This document shows, in pieces, positions 1 to 8,188 of a stretch of DNA of 13,613 bases. Each line of letters begins with the position of its first letter. The first letter of the stretch is position 1. Origin of the DNA: CAYOXD01 sp964407825 (GTDB taxonomy: Bacteria > Desulfobacterota > Desulfobacteria > Desulfobacterales > JAFDDL01); NCBI GenBank assembly GCA_964407825.1, contig CAYOXD010000088.1:1-13613 (forward strand). Direction: 5' to 3'. The notes under the pieces are model-generated. The model saw only the letters and a list, made by a program, of their open reading frames with translations. It made no database searches and was not told the origin of the DNA. The position numbers were made by a program, and so were the translations under genes.

Positions 1-137
1 CCCCGGGACACTTCACCGGTCGATTCACCGGGAATGGCTGTGTCAGCGTCGCTATCGGAATCTGAATCGACTGGCGTATCAATTCAAGTTTCGATACCGA
101 TAAGGACAGCATCGTTCCCGTTGAGGCCGTATGCATC

Positions 138-153
138 AGGGCGGGGATGTGCT
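138..153 (+). promoter_or_regulatory. Weak sigma-54-like promoter candidate for hutU
   Basis: GG at 139-140 and GC at 151-152 are separated by exactly 10 bases, the spacing of the invariant -24/-12 dinucleotides of sigma-54 promoters. The match around GC (GTGCT) is fair, but the -24 block reads AGGGCG rather than TGGCAC. A start about 12 bases downstream would leave a roughly 40-base leader before the hutU ribosome binding site. No convincing sigma-70 pair is visible in the same leader. GG-N10-GC occurs often by chance in GC-rich DNA, so this is only a candidate. Confidence 0.2.
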
Positions 154-192
154 ATTTTGTTATAGGTGCTGGAGGCCATCGTCCATAGATCC

Positions 193-200
193 GAAGGGAG
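193..200 (+). promoter_or_regulatory. Strong Shine-Dalgarno that sets the hutU start
   Basis: The run AAGGGAGG lies 7 bases before the ATG at 208. The same frame is open further upstream to a GTG at 166, which would add 14 residues. That GTG has no comparable site, and the ATG gives a protein of the usual long-form urocanase length, so 208 is preferred. Confidence 0.75.
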
Positions 201-207
201 GTTCCCG

Positions 208-2244
208 ATGCCGGAGAATGCGGATATTTCAGCGGCCATGAGTGTTCGTCTCGATGAGATCCTGCCGGAGCTGCCACCTGCGCCCGAATTCGCCCCGGGC
301 ATTCGAAGGGCGCCCCGGCGCATCCTGCGGCTCGATGACAGGGAAAGGCGCCTGGCCCTCAGAAACGCCCTGCGGTATGTGCCGGAGAAGTGGCATGAGC
401 GGCTGGCGCCGGAGTTTTTGAAGGAACTGGTGAGCACCGGCCGCATCTATGGCTACCGGTTCCGCCCGCCGGGGCCCATCACCGCCCTTCCCGTGACCCG
501 CTACGCAGGCAACTGCCTGGAGGGAAAGGCCTTCCAGGTCATGATCGACAACAACCTCGATTTCGATGTGGCCCTCTACCCCTACGAGCTGGTGACCTAC
601 GGCGAGACCGGCCAGGTCTGTCAGAACTGGATGCAGTACCGGCTCATCAAACGCTACCTCGAGGTGATGGACCGCCAGCAGACCCTGGTGGTGGCCTCGG
701 GTCATCCCGTGGGGCTCTTTGCCTCCGGGATCGATGCGCCCCGGGTGATCATCACCAACGCCCTGATGGTGGGGATGTTCGATGACCTTGAGAACTGGCA
801 GCGGGCCGCCGCCCTGGGGGTGGCCAACTATGGCCAGATGACCGCCGGCGGCTGGATGTACATCGGCCCCCAGGGGATCGTTCACGGCACCTACAGCACC
901 CTGCTGAACGCGGGAAGGCTGAAGCTGGCGTTGCCGCCGGAGGCGGATCTTGCCGGCCGGCTCTTCGTGAGCTCCGGACTCGGCGGCATGAGCGGCGCCC
1001 AGGGCAAGGCCATCACCATCGCCGGCGGCGTGGGCATTATCGCGGAGGTGGACGAATCCAGGATCCGGATGCGAGGGGAGCAGGGGTGGGTGGGCACCGT
1101 TACGAGTGATCCGGCCCGGGCCTTCGAACTTGCCCGGGAGTACCAGACGGGGGAAAAGGCCCACGCCATCGCCTTTTACGGAAACATCGTGGATCTGCTC
1201 GAATACGCCGATTCGCACCGGGAGCCCATCGATCTGTTGTCCGACCAGACCTCCTGCCACGCGGCCTACGACGGCGGCTACTGTCCCCAGGGGCTGTCCT
1301 TCGAGGAGCGAACCCGGATGCTGAGCCGGGACCCGGAGGGCTTCCGTTCCCTGGTGGACCGCTCCCTCAGGCGCCACATGGCGCTGATTCAGGCCCTGGT
1401 GGGCCGGGGGGCCTATTTTTTCGACTATGGCAACAGCTTTCTAAAGGCCGTCTTCGATGCGGGCGTGACCGATATCAGCCGAAACGGCGCGGATCTCACG
1501 GACGGCTTCATCTATCCCTCCTACGTGGAGGATATCATGGGGCCGCTGCTGTTCGATCTCGGGTACGGACCGTTTCGCTGGGTCTGCCTCAGCGGCAGCG
1601 TCGAAGACCTCGCCAGGACCGATTCGGCGGCCATGGACTGCATCGATCCCCACCGCAGCGCCCAGGACCGGGACAATCTGGCATGGATCCGGGATGCGCA
1701 AAAGAACCGGCTGGTAGTGGGAAGCCAGGCGCGGATCCTTTACCAGGATGCGTCGGGACGGGTCAGGATCGCCCTGAAGTTCAACGACATGGTACGAAAG
1801 GGCGAGATCGGCCCGGTCATGCTCGGCCGGGATCATCACGACACGGGCGGCACGGATTCCCCCTTCAGGGAGACGGCCAACATCAAGGACGGCAGCAACA
1901 TCATGGCCGAAATGGCCGTGCACTGCTTTGCCGGCAACGCGGCCCGGGGCATGAGCCTCGTGGCCCTGCACAACGGCGGCGGGGTGGGCATCGGAAAGGC
2001 CATAAACGGGGGGTTCGGTCTGGTTCTGGACGGTTCCAGCCGGGTGGATACCGTGATCCGAAGGGCCATCTCCTGGGATGTCATGGGGGGGGTGGCCCGC
2101 CGGGCCTGGGCCGGAAACGCGCACGCCCTCGATGCCGCCCTGGATTTCAACCGGAAAAGCGCCGGGGAGAATCATATCACCCTGCCATATAAGGTGGCGC
2201 AAGGGTGGCTGGAAGAGGTTCCGATCCCCGCAGACCCTGAGTGA
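208..2244 (+). CDS. hutU: Urocanate hydratase (urocanase), long form
   Basis: This is the second enzyme of histidine breakdown: a cytosolic, NAD+-dependent hydratase turning urocanate into 4-imidazolone-5-propionate. With the ATG at 208 it has 678 residues, matching the long (about 676-residue, animal-like) urocanases rather than the roughly 555-residue classical bacterial form. Visible family blocks are NWMQYR (140-145), SSGLGGMSGAQG (255-266) in the NAD-binding region, DQTSCH (346-351), FFDYGNSFLKA (404-414), PFRWVCLSG (455-463), GRDHHDTGG (540-548) with SPFRET following, and NGGGVGIG (589-596). The block QARILY (507-512) lines up, from memory, with PARICW of the Pseudomonas putida enzyme, so its well-known active-site Cys is Leu511 here, as in the animal forms. 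The gene is intact and heads the operon; hutI starts 12 bases after its stop. Family assignment is firm. The exact start could be the GTG at 166. Confidence 0.96.
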   Translation: MPENADISAAMSVRLDEILPELPPAPEFAPGIRRAPRRILRLDDRERRLALRNALRYVPEKWHERLAPEFLKELVSTGRIYGYRFRPPGPITALPVTRYAGNCLEGKAFQVMIDNNLDFDVALYPYELVTYGETGQVCQNWMQYRLIKRYLEVMDRQQTLVVASGHPVGLFASGIDAPRVIITNALMVGMFDDLENWQRAAALGVANYGQMTAGGWMYIGPQGIVHGTYSTLLNAGRLKLALPPEADLAGRLFVSSGLGGMSGAQGKAITIAGGVGIIAEVDESRIRMRGEQGWVGTVTSDPARAFELAREYQTGEKAHAIAFYGNIVDLLEYADSHREPIDLLSDQTSCHAAYDGGYCPQGLSFEERTRMLSRDPEGFRSLVDRSLRRHMALIQALVGRGAYFFDYGNSFLKAVFDAGVTDISRNGADLTDGFIYPSYVEDIMGPLLFDLGYGPFRWVCLSGSVEDLARTDSAAMDCIDPHRSAQDRDNLAWIRDAQKNRLVVGSQARILYQDASGRVRIALKFNDMVRKGEIGPVMLGRDHHDTGGTDSPFRETANIKDGSNIMAEMAVHCFAGNAARGMSLVALHNGGGVGIGKAINGGFGLVLDGSSRVDTVIRRAISWDVMGGVARRAWAGNAHALDAALDFNRKSAGENHITLPYKVAQGWLEEVPIPADPE

Positions 2245-2256
2245 AACGGGGGCTTC

Positions 2257-3549
2257 ATGGGCGACAGCATTCTCATCAAGAACATATCGGAGCTGGTCAC
2301 CTGCAGCGGATTTCGGGCGAAACCCGGGCCGCGGATGGCCGAGCTCGGCATCATCGAGGATGGTGCCGTGGCGGTGGAAAACGGCATCATCACCGCCGTG
2401 GGCGACAGTGCGGTCATTTGCGGCGAGCGGGGACAGGAGCACTTCGACACCGTTATCGATGCCAGGGGGCAGGCGGTGCTGCCGGGTTTTGTCGATCCGC
2501 ACACCCACCTTGTGTTTGCCGGGCACCGGCCCGATGAGTTCGCCTGGCGCCTGGCCGGCGAGTCCTACCTGGACATCCTGCAACGGGGCGGCGGAATTCT
2601 CAGCACCGTCAGGGAAACCCGTGCGGCGGACAGCGCTTCTTTGGTGGCGGCGGCCCTGGATCGGCTGGATCTGCTCCTCTCCCAGGGGGTGACCACCGTG
2701 GAGGCAAAGAGCGGGTATGGCTTGGATATCAAGACCGAGATCCGGCAGCTGGAGGTCATGGCCGCCCTGAATAAAGCCCATTCTGTGGACGTCGTTCCCA
2801 CCTTCCTGGGCGCCCACGCCGTTCCCGACGAGTTCCGGGACCGGCCGGACGCGTATATCGATTTTGTGATGGACGAGGTTCTGCCGGAGGTGGCCGAAAG
2901 GAAGCTGGCCGAGTTCTGCGATGTCTTCTGCGAGGAGCATGTCTTTTCGGTGGCCCAGTCCGGAAGGCTCCTCGAGAGGGCCCGGGAGCTCGGCCTGGGG
3001 CTCAAGCTCCACGCGGATGAAATGAGTCCCCTAGGGGGAGCCGAGCTGGCCGCCCGGCTGGGGGCCGTGTCCGCCGATCACCTGCTTCGGGCCTCGGATC
3101 GGGGGATCGAGCGGTTGGCGGCGACGGGCGTGACGGCCGTTCTCCTTCCCGGCACGGCCTTTTGCCTCCGCCAGCCCTACGCCAGGGCCCGGACGCTCAT
3201 GGACCGGGGCTGCGCCGTGGCCCTGGCCACGGACCTCAATCCGGGAAGTTCCTTTACCGCGTCCATTCCACTCATCATCGCCCTGGCGACCCTTTACATG
3301 GGGATGCGCCCGGAGGAAGCGCTCACCGCCATGACCCTCAACGCCGCCGCCGCCGTCGGCCGGGCCGACAGGATCGGCAGCATCGACGTGGGTAAGCGGG
3401 GGGATCTGGTCATCCTGGCCTTTCCTTCCTACCGCTATCTGCCCTATCATACGGGTACCAACAGCGTTCAGACCGTGATCAAGGCCGGGAAGGTGGTGTG
3501 GGACTGGCGGCGCTGCCGCGTTCTGGCCCGGGGGGAGGCGGCATCATGA
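2257..3549 (+). CDS. hutI: Imidazolonepropionase
   Basis: This is the third histidine-degradation enzyme: a metal-dependent amidohydrolase-superfamily hydrolase opening 4-imidazolone-5-propionate to N-formimino-L-glutamate. The 430-residue product is slightly longer than the usual 405-420 because of a short N-terminal strand region. Metal ligands and substrate motifs are in order: PHTH (81-84, His82 and His84), then AGHRPDEF (88-95) and KSGYGLD (151-157). GAHAVP follows at 185-190, LHADE (251-255, His252) at the next ligand site, and TDLNPGS (325-331, Asp326) last. The C-terminal strand segment containing GKRGDLVIL (379-387) is typical. The start ATG has only a weak G-rich Shine-Dalgarno and lies 12 bases after hutU, so translation is probably coupled. 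Its TGA stop shares bases with the hutH ATG (ATGA). Confidence 0.96.
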   Translation: MGDSILIKNISELVTCSGFRAKPGPRMAELGIIEDGAVAVENGIITAVGDSAVICGERGQEHFDTVIDARGQAVLPGFVDPHTHLVFAGHRPDEFAWRLAGESYLDILQRGGGILSTVRETRAADSASLVAAALDRLDLLLSQGVTTVEAKSGYGLDIKTEIRQLEVMAALNKAHSVDVVPTFLGAHAVPDEFRDRPDAYIDFVMDEVLPEVAERKLAEFCDVFCEEHVFSVAQSGRLLERARELGLGLKLHADEMSPLGGAELAARLGAVSADHLLRASDRGIERLAATGVTAVLLPGTAFCLRQPYARARTLMDRGCAVALATDLNPGSSFTASIPLIIALATLYMGMRPEEALTAMTLNAAAAVGRADRIGSIDVGKRGDLVILAFPSYRYLPYHTGTNSVQTVIKAGKVVWDWRRCRVLARGEAAS

Positions 3550-5075
3550 AGGAAATCCGGATCGATAGAGACCCCTTGACCCTTGCCGGGCTCGTGGCGG
3601 TCTCCAGGCAGGGGGCATCCGTCCGTCTGGGGCCCGGCGCCAGGGGGGAGGTGGAAAGGGCGCGGGAGCTGGTGGACCGCTGGGTCCGCGAGGAGCGCAA
3701 GGTCTATGGCATCACCACCGGTTTCGGCGCCCTGAGCGATGTCACCATCTCATCGAAGGATACCCGGACCCTCCAACGGAACATCCTCCTGAGCCATGCC
3801 GCAGGTGTGGGCGATCCGTTGCCTGAGGCGGTGGTCCGGGCCGCCATGCTGCTTCGGATCCGGGACATGGCCCTGGGGCACACGGGGGTGCGTCTTACAA
3901 CCCTCGAGCGGCTGATTTCCCTGCTGAACGCCGGGGTCGTGCCCGTCGTCCCCTCCCAGGGATCCGTGGGCGCCAGCGGCGATCTGGCGCCCCTGGCGCA
4001 CCTGGCCCTGGTACTCATCGGCGAGGGCGAGGCCTTTTATGACGGGAGACGCATCAGCGGGCGGGAGGCGCTCGAGGCCTGCGGGTTTTCCCCCCTGGTG
4101 CTGGAGGCCGGTGAGGGGCTGGCCCTCGTCAACGGTACCCAGGTCATGACGGCCATCGCCGCCCTGGCGGTCTGGGATGCCCACCGGCTGGCAAAACTCA
4201 CCGATATCGCGGCCGCCATGAGCCTCGAGGTCCTCATGGGAAGCCGCACCGAATTCGATCCGCGCATCCACCGGCTGCGGCCGCACCCGGGGCAGGGGGC
4301 CTCCGCGGAAAACATGCTGCGGATCACCCGGAACAGCGAGATCATCTCCTCCCACGGGGATTGCTTCCGCGTCCAGGACGCCTACACCCTGAGATGTTCG
4401 CCCCAGGTCCACGGGGCCAGCAGGGATGTGCTGGCCTATGCCCGCAGGACCGTTGAGACGGAGATGAATTCGGCCACGGGCAATCCCCTCGTCTTTCCGG
4501 AGACCGGGGAGTTTCTCGTAGGCGGGAATTTCCACGGACAGCCGGTGGCCATGGCCATGGACGCCCTGGCAATGGCGGCCGCCGAGCTGGCAAACATCTC
4601 CGAGCGGCGCACCGAGCGGTTGGTCAACCCCCAGCTCAGCGGCCTTCCGGCCTTTCTCGTGTCCGACGGAGGTCTCAACTCCGGCATGATGATCGCCCAG
4701 TACACGGCGGCTGCCCTGGTTTCCGAGAACAAGGTGCTCGCCCATCCGGCCTGCGTGGACTCCATTCCCACCTCCGCCAACAAGGAGGATCATGTCTCCA
4801 TGGGCACCCATGCGGCGCGGAAATGCCGCCGGATCCTCAAGAACGCCGAGAATGTGATCGCCATCGAGCTTCTGTGCGGCGCCCAGGCCATGGATCTTTT
4901 TACCAACTTGAAGCCGGGCGAGGGGACCCTGGCGGCCTACCGGACGATTCGCGGCCTTGTGCCCCATTTGCAGCGGGACCGCATCGTGGCAAAAGACATC
5001 GAGGCGGTGCGGGAGTTGATCCGCAGCGGGGACCTGGTGGCGGCGGTGGAGACGGTGGTGGGGGAGCTGATGTGA
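3546..5075 (+). CDS. hutH: Histidine ammonia-lyase (histidase)
   Basis: This is the first enzyme of the pathway, deaminating L-histidine to trans-urocanate and ammonia with a self-made MIO cofactor. The 509-residue length is standard. The MIO triad Ala143-Ser144-Gly145 (bases 3972-3980) sits in SVGASGDLAPLAH. The conserved active-site loop VYGITTGFG (53-61) carries the catalytic Tyr54. Other family blocks include NSATGNPLVF, GNFHGQP and SIPTSANKEDHVS. The frame is open further upstream to 3498. I chose the ATG at 3546 because GGGGGAGG at 3531-3538 stands 7 bases before it and because it overlaps the hutI stop as ATGA, the sign of translational coupling. Placing hutH last in a hutU-hutI-hutH operon is common enough. 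No formiminoglutamate-processing gene follows. Confidence 0.97.
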   Translation: MKEIRIDRDPLTLAGLVAVSRQGASVRLGPGARGEVERARELVDRWVREERKVYGITTGFGALSDVTISSKDTRTLQRNILLSHAAGVGDPLPEAVVRAAMLLRIRDMALGHTGVRLTTLERLISLLNAGVVPVVPSQGSVGASGDLAPLAHLALVLIGEGEAFYDGRRISGREALEACGFSPLVLEAGEGLALVNGTQVMTAIAALAVWDAHRLAKLTDIAAAMSLEVLMGSRTEFDPRIHRLRPHPGQGASAENMLRITRNSEIISSHGDCFRVQDAYTLRCSPQVHGASRDVLAYARRTVETEMNSATGNPLVFPETGEFLVGGNFHGQPVAMAMDALAMAAAELANISERRTERLVNPQLSGLPAFLVSDGGLNSGMMIAQYTAAALVSENKVLAHPACVDSIPTSANKEDHVSMGTHAARKCRRILKNAENVIAIELLCGAQAMDLFTNLKPGEGTLAAYRTIRGLVPHLQRDRIVAKDIEAVRELIRSGDLVAAVETVVGELM

Positions 5076-5120
5076 ACCGGTAGCACAGATCGCCAACCTT
5101 GAGCGGAATGGAACGGATCG

Positions 5121-6287
5121 ATGGGAGATAGAACGGGGCGCAGACTGTGGCGGTGGATCGTTGCGGGGCTGGTCGTGGCGGGCATGGGCGGATTCGTCTG
5201 GTACCAGACCCGGCCGAAGCCAGTTGAAGTCACGGTGAAACCGGTGACCCGAGGGACCGTTGAGCAAACCGTTGCCAACACGAGGGCCGGAACCGTGAAG
5301 GCGTGCCGGCGGGCCCGTCTTTCCCCGAGCATCGGCGGGCAGATTGCCAGGCTTCCGGTTCACGAGGGGGACACGGTCAAGGCCGGCCAGTTGCTCCTTG
5401 AAATCTGGAACGAGGATTTAAAGGCCCAGCTGAATCTGGCCGAAAAGCAGGCGGCATCGGCCGCGGCCGATGCCCGGGCCGCCTTCCTCAATGCTCAGGT
5501 GGCTAAGCGCGATGCGGATCGTCTGAAGAAGCTGCTTGCCACCGGGGCCGCATCGGAGGAGAGCACCGATCAGGCCGTCACCCGGGCCAAGGCGCTCCAG
5601 GCCCAGTATGAGAGCGCTCTATCCTCGGTCAAGATGAGCCGGGCCCGCATTGCCGTCGCCCGGGCGAACCTGGCCAGAACCCGTCTGATCGCGCCTTTCG
5701 ACGGCGTGGTGGCGAAAATCACAGGGGAACTCAACGAGTATGTGACCCCTTCTCCGGTGGGGGTCCCCACGCCGCCCACCGTGGATCTCATCGAAAACGA
5801 CTGCTTCTACGTGTCCGCCCCCATTGACGAGGTGGATGCCGCCCAGGTCCGGGTGGGCATGCCCGCGCGGATCACGCTGGATGCCTACAAGTCCCGGCGC
5901 TTCGAGGGAAGGGTGCGCCGCATCGCGCCCTATGTGCAGGAGATCGAAAAGCAGGCCCGTACCGTCGATATCGAGGTGTCCTTCGTCAATCTGCAAGACT
6001 TCAGGCGGCTGCTGGCCGGATACAGCGCCGATGTGGAGATCATCCTGGCGGTGAAGCGAAATACCCTTCGCATTCCCACGGAGGCCGTCCTGGACCGAAG
6101 GCGGGTGTTCGTGTTCGATCCTGTGGAAAAGGTGGTTCGGGAGAGATCCGTTTCCGTGGGCATCTCCAATTGGTCCTTTACGGAGGTGCTCTCCGGGGTC
6201 AAGGCGGGTGACCAGGTGGTGGTGAATGTGGATAATCCCGCCCTCAAGGACGGCGCCGCCGCCGTGGTCTCGGAGGCGGCCCTGTGA
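5121..6287 (+). CDS. MacA/HlyD-family membrane-fusion adaptor of an ABC exporter
   Basis: This is the periplasmic adaptor subunit of a tripartite export pump, linking an inner-membrane MacB-type transporter to an outer-membrane channel. Its 388 residues show a charged N-terminus and one membrane anchor (about 12-28, no lipobox Cys), then the first lipoyl half-motif (about 66-97, with GDTVKAGQLLLEI). An Ala-rich alpha-helical hairpin (about 98-187) and the second lipoyl half (TRLIAPFDGVVAKI, 187-200) come next. A beta-barrel domain (about 227-310) and a membrane-proximal domain to the end follow. The start ATG has only a weak Shine-Dalgarno, and an in-frame TGA at 5100-5102 rules out a longer form. 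It begins 45 bases after hutH with no terminator between, so some read-through is possible, although nothing links it to histidine use. Its stop overlaps the next gene by 4 bases (GTGA). Substrate unknown. Confidence 0.9.
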   Translation: MGDRTGRRLWRWIVAGLVVAGMGGFVWYQTRPKPVEVTVKPVTRGTVEQTVANTRAGTVKACRRARLSPSIGGQIARLPVHEGDTVKAGQLLLEIWNEDLKAQLNLAEKQAASAAADARAAFLNAQVAKRDADRLKKLLATGAASEESTDQAVTRAKALQAQYESALSSVKMSRARIAVARANLARTRLIAPFDGVVAKITGELNEYVTPSPVGVPTPPTVDLIENDCFYVSAPIDEVDAAQVRVGMPARITLDAYKSRRFEGRVRRIAPYVQEIEKQARTVDIEVSFVNLQDFRRLLAGYSADVEIILAVKRNTLRIPTEAVLDRRRVFVFDPVEKVVRERSVSVGISNWSFTEVLSGVKAGDQVVVNVDNPALKDGAAAVVSEAAL

Positions 6288-6955
6288 TCGAGCTGTCCGC
6301 TGTTCATCGAACGTTTCAGGTGGGCGAGGAGACGGTCCATGCCTTGCAGGCGGTGTCCCTGGGCATCGAGGCCGGCCAGTACCTGGCCATCATGGGTCCC
6401 TCCGGGTCCGGTAAATCCACGCTCCTCAACATCATCGGTCTTCTGGACCGGCCGGACAGCGGTACCTACCGCCTGGAGGGACAGGATACCACCCGGTTGC
6501 CGGACCCCCAGCAGGCGGCGTTGCGGCGTCACAGGATCGGGTTCGTCTTTCAATTCTTCCACCTGGTGCCACGGATGAGCGCCGCCGAAAACGTGGAACT
6601 GCCCATGCTCCTGGCCGGTGTGGAGCCGGGGGAGCGAAAGAGACGCGTCAATGATGCCCTCGATGCCCTGGGGTTGGCCAATCGCGCCAAACACCGGCCG
6701 GACCAGCTCTCCGGCGGACAGCGGCAGCGGGTGGCCATCGCCCGCGCCACCATCATGCGTCCCCATATCCTGTTGGCGGACGAGCCTACTGGCAATCTGG
6801 ACCGCGCATCGGGCCAGGAGGTGATCCAGATTCTGGAGGCCCTTAACCGGGATCATGGACTGACCCTTATCATGGTGACCCATGACCCCGAGCTGGGCCG
6901 GCGGGCGAAACGGCAGGTTCGGATGGTGGATGGGCGGATCCTCGAGGGCGGATAG
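6284..6955 (+). CDS. MacB/LolD-type ABC transporter ATPase
   Basis: This is the cytoplasmic nucleotide-binding subunit powering the two permeases downstream. Its 223 residues contain Walker A GPSGSGKST (38-46), the Q-loop Gln90, and the family signature LSGGQ (142-146) followed by RQRVAIARA. Walker B with catalytic Glu (ILLADE, 162-167), the D-loop around NLD (171-173) and the H-loop His200 complete the set. EPTGNLD is typical of the LolD/MacB/FtsE branch, and the short length with a free C-terminus fits a separate ATPase rather than the fused MacB of E. coli. The GTG start overlaps the adaptor TGA, which implies coupled translation. All catalytic residues are present, so it should be active. 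The export substrate cannot be read from the sequence. Confidence 0.94.
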   Translation: MIELSAVHRTFQVGEETVHALQAVSLGIEAGQYLAIMGPSGSGKSTLLNIIGLLDRPDSGTYRLEGQDTTRLPDPQQAALRRHRIGFVFQFFHLVPRMSAAENVELPMLLAGVEPGERKRRVNDALDALGLANRAKHRPDQLSGGQRQRVAIARATIMRPHILLADEPTGNLDRASGQEVIQILEALNRDHGLTLIMVTHDPELGRRAKRQVRMVDGRILEGG

Positions 6956-6978
6956 GAGAAAGGCGCAGGGGGCGAACG

Positions 6979-8184
6979 ATGCGACTGATGGACATTATCC
7001 GGTTCGCCTTTCGGGCGGCCGCAGGGTACCCGACCCGCACCTGGCTGCTTCTTCTGGCCATGGCCATCGGCGTGAGTTCCGTGGTGGTGCTGTCCAGCCT
7101 GGGGGAGGCCGCCCGGCGTTACGTGGTGAACGCGTTCAGCTCCCTGGGGACCCATCTTCTGATCGTGCTGCCGGGCCGATCCGAGACCGTCGGGGGACCA
7201 CCGCCGCTTCTGGGGGTTACCCCCAGGGACCTGACCCTGGACGATGCCATGGCCCTGAAGCGTTCCTCGGCCGTGCGGTACGTGGCTCCCATCATCATCG
7301 GCGCCGTACCGGTCACCTGGAGCGGCCGTCAGCGGGAGGTGACACTCCTGGGATCGACATCTGAGCTCCTTGAAATCCGTCGATTGTCCATGGCCCAGGG
7401 CCGTTTTCTTCCCCGGGGCGATCCCTCCCGGGGGGCATCGGTATGTGTCCTGGGCTACAAATTGAAGGAGGAGCTCTTTGGCACCCGCTCCCCCCTGGGG
7501 CAACGGATGCGCATCGGCGGCCGCGGTTTTCGGGTGATCGGCGTCATGGCCCGGAAAGGCCAGTCCGTAGGGCTCGATATGGGGGACCTGGTGGTGATTC
7601 CCGTGGCGGCGGCCCAGGCCCTGTTCAACAGCTTTTCGCTCTTCAGGGTGACGGTGGAGGCCCGCAGCCGAGAAGCCATCGGACGGGCGAAGCGAGACAT
7701 GGTGCGGATCATCCGGGAACGCCACGAGGGGGAGGACGACGTCACCATCATCACCCAGGATGCGGTGCTGTCCACCTTCGACAGGATCTTTACGGCCCTG
7801 ACCCTCACGGTGGCGGGGATCGGCGCCATCAGCCTGGCGGTGGCGGGCATCCTGATCATGAACGTGATGCTGATCGCCGTGTCCCAGCGAAGGGCGGAGG
7901 TGGGCCTCTTAAAGGCCATCGGCGCGAACAAAGGGCATATCCTGGTGATTTTCCTGGCCGAGTCGGCTGTCCTTTCCCTGATGGGCGCCTGCCTGGGAAT
8001 TGCTCTGTCGGTAGCGGGGACATGGGCCCTGATTCGAATCTTCCCGGCATTTCCCATGTCCGTTCCCCCCTGGGCCGTCTGGGCCGCCGTGGGCATGTGT
8101 CTGGCAACGGGATTGATTTTCGGGGTTCTGCCGGCCCGGCGTGCCGCCCGGCTGGATCCGGTCCAGTCCCTGTCGAGGCGGTAG
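6979..8184 (+). CDS. FtsX/MacB-like ABC permease, first of two
   Basis: This is an inner-membrane permease subunit of the MacB fold, 401 residues: a first membrane helix (about 21-41), a large periplasmic domain (about 45-268), and three more helices (about 271-299, 320-352, 365-387). Family blocks are VLGYKL (157-162), RIGGRGFRVIGVM (178-190), the coupling-loop region RRAEVGLLKAIGA (304-316) after helix 2, and LPARRAARLDPV at the C-terminus. Its start lies 23 bases after the ATPase stop, behind a G-rich stretch (GCAGGGGG) that serves as a modest Shine-Dalgarno. It is a tandem paralogue of the next gene, and the two probably form a heterodimer around a dimer of the single ATPase. That is inference from the single ATPase gene and near-equal permease lengths. 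Confidence 0.9.
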   Translation: MRLMDIIRFAFRAAAGYPTRTWLLLLAMAIGVSSVVVLSSLGEAARRYVVNAFSSLGTHLLIVLPGRSETVGGPPPLLGVTPRDLTLDDAMALKRSSAVRYVAPIIIGAVPVTWSGRQREVTLLGSTSELLEIRRLSMAQGRFLPRGDPSRGASVCVLGYKLKEELFGTRSPLGQRMRIGGRGFRVIGVMARKGQSVGLDMGDLVVIPVAAAQALFNSFSLFRVTVEARSREAIGRAKRDMVRIIRERHEGEDDVTIITQDAVLSTFDRIFTALTLTVAGIGAISLAVAGILIMNVMLIAVSQRRAEVGLLKAIGANKGHILVIFLAESAVLSLMGACLGIALSVAGTWALIRIFPAFPMSVPPWAVWAAVGMCLATGLIFGVLPARRAARLDPVQSLSRR

Positions 8185-8188
8185 GACC

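Larger units (their letters stand above)
1..207 (+). promoter_or_regulatory. Leader region upstream of hutU
   Basis: This stretch precedes the hut operon and contains no gene I can support. Visible elements are a direct repeat TTCACCGG at 12-19 and 24-31 (12-base period) and an inverted repeat GTATC/GATAC at 76-80 and 93-97. A second, wider pair, TATCGG/CCGATA, lies at 53-58 and 97-102. These could be operator half-sites, for example for a hut repressor, but none matches a binding site I can name. A plus-strand frame is open from base 2 to a TAA at 101-103 (33 codons, very Arg-rich, three CGA codons). It could be the tail of an upstream gene, but I do not call it. Confidence 0.35.

Noticed and set aside
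2..103. A 33-codon open frame without a start at the left edge, possibly the tail of an upstream gene
   Set aside because: It is very Arg-rich, uses CGA codons that the neighbouring genes seldom use, and is too short to identify. It is mentioned only in the leader entry.
3750..5363. A 537-codon minus-strand open frame opposite hutH, and similar long antisense frames at 1441-3012 and 229-1377
   Set aside because: They lie opposite clear hut genes, have no family motifs, and are the expected stop-poor shadows of GC-rich coding sequence.
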